Source: an uncultured Angelakisella sp. (GTDB taxonomy: Bacteria; Bacillota; Clostridia; Oscillospirales; Ruminococcaceae). Taken from it: a DNA stretch of 7,714 nt. Shown here piece by piece: positions 6,656 to 7,714 of this stretch. A program made the position numbers and the translations under genes. Below the pieces are notes generated by a model, which had not been told where the DNA came from, searched no databases, and worked only from the letters and a program-made list of their open reading frames with translations. The stretch's first letter is position 1; each line of letters begins with the position of its first letter. The stretch lies in the NCBI GenBank assembly GCA_947564495.1, contig CANOCD010000050.1:1-7714 (forward strand), given 5' to 3'.

Positions 6656-6672
6656 TTTGGTATTTTACCAAA
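6656..6672. promoter_or_regulatory. Perfect inverted repeat over the dusB -10 box (candidate operator)
   Basis: TTTGGTA (6656-6662) and TACCAAA (6666-6672) are perfect 7-bp complements around a 3-base TTT centre. The palindrome covers the whole proposed -10 hexamer of the dusB promoter and reaches to the expected transcription start. A dimeric repressor bound here would block the promoter. The regulator is not known to me. Confidence 0.5.
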
Positions 6673-6690
6673 AAAGGAGGGAAAGGGCAA
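6662..6690 (-). promoter_or_regulatory. Sigma-A type promoter of dusB
   Basis: Reading the minus strand, TTGCCC (6685-6690) is separated by exactly 17 bases from TAAAAT (6662-6667), giving four and five matches to the two consensus hexamers. Transcription would start near 6655, about 29 bases before the dusB ATG, leaving a short leader that contains the ribosome binding site. The promoter would let dusB be expressed independently of the pseudouridine synthase gene. Confidence 0.6.
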
Positions 6691-6723
6691 GCTGATTTTT
6701 TGCGGCCCGGTTTCTCTGGCCCG

Positions 6724-7434
6724 TCACCGCTGCTGGAGCAGCTCCACCTCCCCCGGGGTCAGCTCCCGGCACTGCCCCGGGGCCAGGCTTTCATCCAGCA
6801 GGAGGCCCCCCATGGAGACCCGCCGCAGTTCCACCACGGCGGCCCCGTAACGCCCGAACATCCGCTTGATCTGGTGGTACATCCCCTCCCGGAGGGTCAC
6901 CCGGGCCAGGCGGTCCTCCAGGGGCTCCAGCTTCGCCGGGAGGGTGACCCCCTCCTCCCCCAGGGGGATGCCGGCGGCGAAGCCCTCGGCCATCTCCGGG
7001 GTCAGGGGCCGGTCCAGCCGGGCCAGGTAGACCTTGGGGACGTGGCTCTTGGGGGAGAGGATTCGGTGGGCCAGGGCCCCGTCGTCGGTGAGGATCAGGA
7101 GGCCGGTGGTGTCCTTGTCCAGCCGCCCCGCCGGGAAGAGCCCCCGGCGGCGGAGTTCCTCCGGCACCAGGTCCACCACGGTGGGGCAGCGGTCGTCCCG
7201 GCTGGCCGAGACCACCCCGGCGGGCTTGTTCATCATCAGGTAGAGGCGGAGGCGCAGGGGGACTTCCCGCCCGGCCACCTCCACCCGGTCGGTATCGGGG
7301 TCCAGCTTCTGCTCCGCCCCCTTGGCCGGGAGGCCGTTCACCGCCACCAGCCCCTTCCGGATCAGTTCCTTCACCTCCCGGCGGGACCAGGTGGACTGGG
7401 CCGCCAGGAGTTTGTCCAAACGCTCCCCCTTCAT
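6724..7434 (-). CDS. 16S rRNA pseudouridine synthase, RsuA/RluB family
   Basis: This cytoplasmic enzyme isomerises uridine to pseudouridine in ribosomal RNA; RsuA modifies U516 of 16S rRNA. The 236 residues are close to the 231 of E. coli RsuA. An N-terminal S4 RNA-binding domain (about 3-50, RLDKLLAAQ...SRREVKELIRKGLVAVNG) is followed by the catalytic domain: LMMNKPAGVVSA (66-77), GRLDKDTTGLLILTDDG with catalytic Asp106, and EGMYHQIKRMFGRYG near the C-terminus. The AGRLDxDTTGL and EGxYHQxKRMF patterns fit RsuA better than RluB or RluE. The start is the ATG at 7434, with GGGAGG upstream and homology beginning at once. The open frame runs on to 7647, but that part is AT-rich, unlike coding sequence here. 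The distance to the following dusB is 97 bases. Confidence 0.92.
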   Translation of the reverse strand: MKGERLDKLLAAQSTWSRREVKELIRKGLVAVNGLPAKGAEQKLDPDTDRVEVAGREVPLRLRLYLMMNKPAGVVSASRDDRCPTVVDLVPEELRRRGLFPAGRLDKDTTGLLILTDDGALAHRILSPKSHVPKVYLARLDRPLTPEMAEGFAAGIPLGEEGVTLPAKLEPLEDRLARVTLREGMYHQIKRMFGRYGAAVVELRRVSMGGLLLDESLAPGQCRELTPGEVELLQQR

Positions 7435-7507
7435 AGACGCTCCCTCCCTTTCTCTTTTCATTGTAGCCGCCTTGTCAAGGGCCTTTCCGATCTGGGGGCT
7501 CCTGCTT

Positions 7508-7536
7508 TGGCTATTTTTTCGTATGGTCTGTGTCAA
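7508..7536 (-). promoter_or_regulatory. Possible promoter of the pseudouridine synthase gene
   Basis: On the minus strand a perfect TTGACA (7531-7536) is followed 17 bases later by TAGCCA (7508-7513), a poor -10. A second TTGACA (7473-7478) and a good TACAAT (7460-7465) lie nearer the gene but are only 7 bases apart, so they cannot work together. One of these may drive the gene; the choice is uncertain. Confidence 0.3.
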
Positions 7537-7544
7537 AACAGGCC
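7525..7544 (+). repeat. Hairpin followed by T-run in the intergenic region
   Basis: GGTCTGT (7525-7531) and ACAGGCC (7538-7544) can form a 7-bp stem in plus-strand RNA, with one G-U pair and a six-base loop, directly followed by GTTTTTG. It looks like a small terminator for plus-strand transcription. However, no plus-strand gene ends here, because the neighbour on that side reads the other way. Confidence 0.3.
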
Positions 7545-7635
7545 GTTTTTGTGATTCTGTTCCCTTTTTCCCCCCTTTCGTAGACAAAAGTGCCAATCTT
7601 TTTTCGGATAAGAAGAATTTCCTAGAAAAAAACTG

Positions 7636-7664
7636 TTGCATCTGCACAAAAAAAATTGTACAAT
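7636..7664 (+). promoter_or_regulatory. Strong rightward promoter with palindromic -10 region
   Basis: TTGCAT (7636-7641), a 17-base A-rich spacer and TACAAT (7659-7664) form a near-consensus sigma-A promoter on the plus strand, divergent from the pseudouridine synthase gene. The -10 box is the right half of the perfect 10-bp palindrome ATTGTACAAT (7655-7664). Transcription would begin near 7671 and run out of the window. Confidence 0.65.
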
Positions 7665-7670
7665 AGACTT

Positions 7671-7714
7671 GTGTAAAACTTGGGAAGTGCTAGGGCGATG
7701 GTTGCGGGAGCGAC
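7671..7714 (+). other. Start of a divergent transcript leaving the window (gene or RNA not identified)
   Basis: Downstream of the promoter the sequence turns G-rich: GAAGTGCTAGGGCGATGG (7684-7701), then GTTGCGGGAGCGAC to the window end. An ATG at 7698 would give only five codons (MVAGA), with a weak ribosome binding site (GGGAAG, about 10 bases upstream). The G-rich start directly after a strong promoter would equally suit a structured RNA such as RNase P RNA or SRP RNA, but too little is present to decide. Confidence 0.25.

Noticed and set aside
6627..6671. Fifteen-codon N-terminal extension of DusB starting near 6671
   Set aside because: It would start with TTG inside the proposed -10 box with no suitable ribosome binding site, whereas the ATG at 6626 has AAGGAGG at good spacing and matches E. 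coli residue numbering (Cys100, Lys139).
6202..7554. Plus-strand open frame of 450 codons opposite dusB and the pseudouridine synthase gene
   Set aside because: It covers two well-supported enzymes on the other strand and the gap between them. There is no domain and its composition is typical of antisense GC-rich frames.
7435..7647. 71-residue N-terminal extension of the pseudouridine synthase
   Set aside because: The added part is Lys/Ser/Gln-rich and AT-rich, unlike coding sequence in this window. The S4 domain starts right at the ATG at 7434, which has a ribosome binding site.
1..7714. CRISPR arrays, insertion sequences, tRNA genes or prophage genes
   Set aside because: No regularly spaced repeats, transposase motifs, tRNA-like cloverleaf sequence or phage-type genes were seen on either strand.

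Overview
The window comes from a high-GC bacterial chromosome; codon third positions are mostly G or C. Its gene content points to a Clostridia-type Firmicute. The main clues are a DUF4321-family small membrane protein (a family I know mainly from Clostridia), strong AGGAGG-type ribosome binding sites, a lipoprotein-type binding protein, and a NupO/NupP/NupQ-type ABC transporter. A high-GC gut Oscillospiraceae-like lineage would fit, but this is an inference from gene content, not a database identification.

Positions 1-4204, plus strand, hold the 3' part of a tightly packed operon. In order it encodes the tail of a double-domain ABC ATPase (cut by the window edge), two different BPD_transp_2-type permeases, a ribulose-phosphate/allulose-6-phosphate 3-epimerase-like enzyme, and an RpiB-type sugar-phosphate isomerase. 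Three of the four junctions overlap (ATGA, ATGCTTAG, ATGA) and the fourth gap is 20 bases, so the genes are very likely co-transcribed and translationally coupled. The set reads as import of a sugar or a ribose-containing compound followed by isomerisation and epimerisation of its phosphate into central metabolism. A D-allose/D-allulose-type or pentose route is plausible. The binding protein and any kinase would lie outside the window.

A strong hairpin with T-rich sequence on both sides (about 4216-4266) separates this operon from a convergent minus-strand block and looks like a shared bidirectional terminator.

The minus-strand block, in transcription order, is an RsuA-family 16S rRNA pseudouridine synthase (7434 to 6724), a DusB-type tRNA-dihydrouridine synthase (6626 to 5613) with its own good promoter overlapped by a perfect inverted repeat, a DUF4321 membrane protein (5473 to 5204), and a BtuF/FepB-like metal-chelate-binding lipoprotein (5193 to 4267) coupled to DUF4321. 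No permease or ATPase partner for the lipoprotein is visible.

The right end (7435-7714) is a markedly AT-richer intergenic region. It carries a near-consensus promoter reading rightwards out of the window, toward an unidentified divergent gene or structured RNA. Most of the window is ordinary housekeeping and transport. The points most worth a second look are the sugar-operon architecture with a substituted RpiB phosphate-site residue, the palindrome on the dusB promoter, and the divergent transcript at the right edge.
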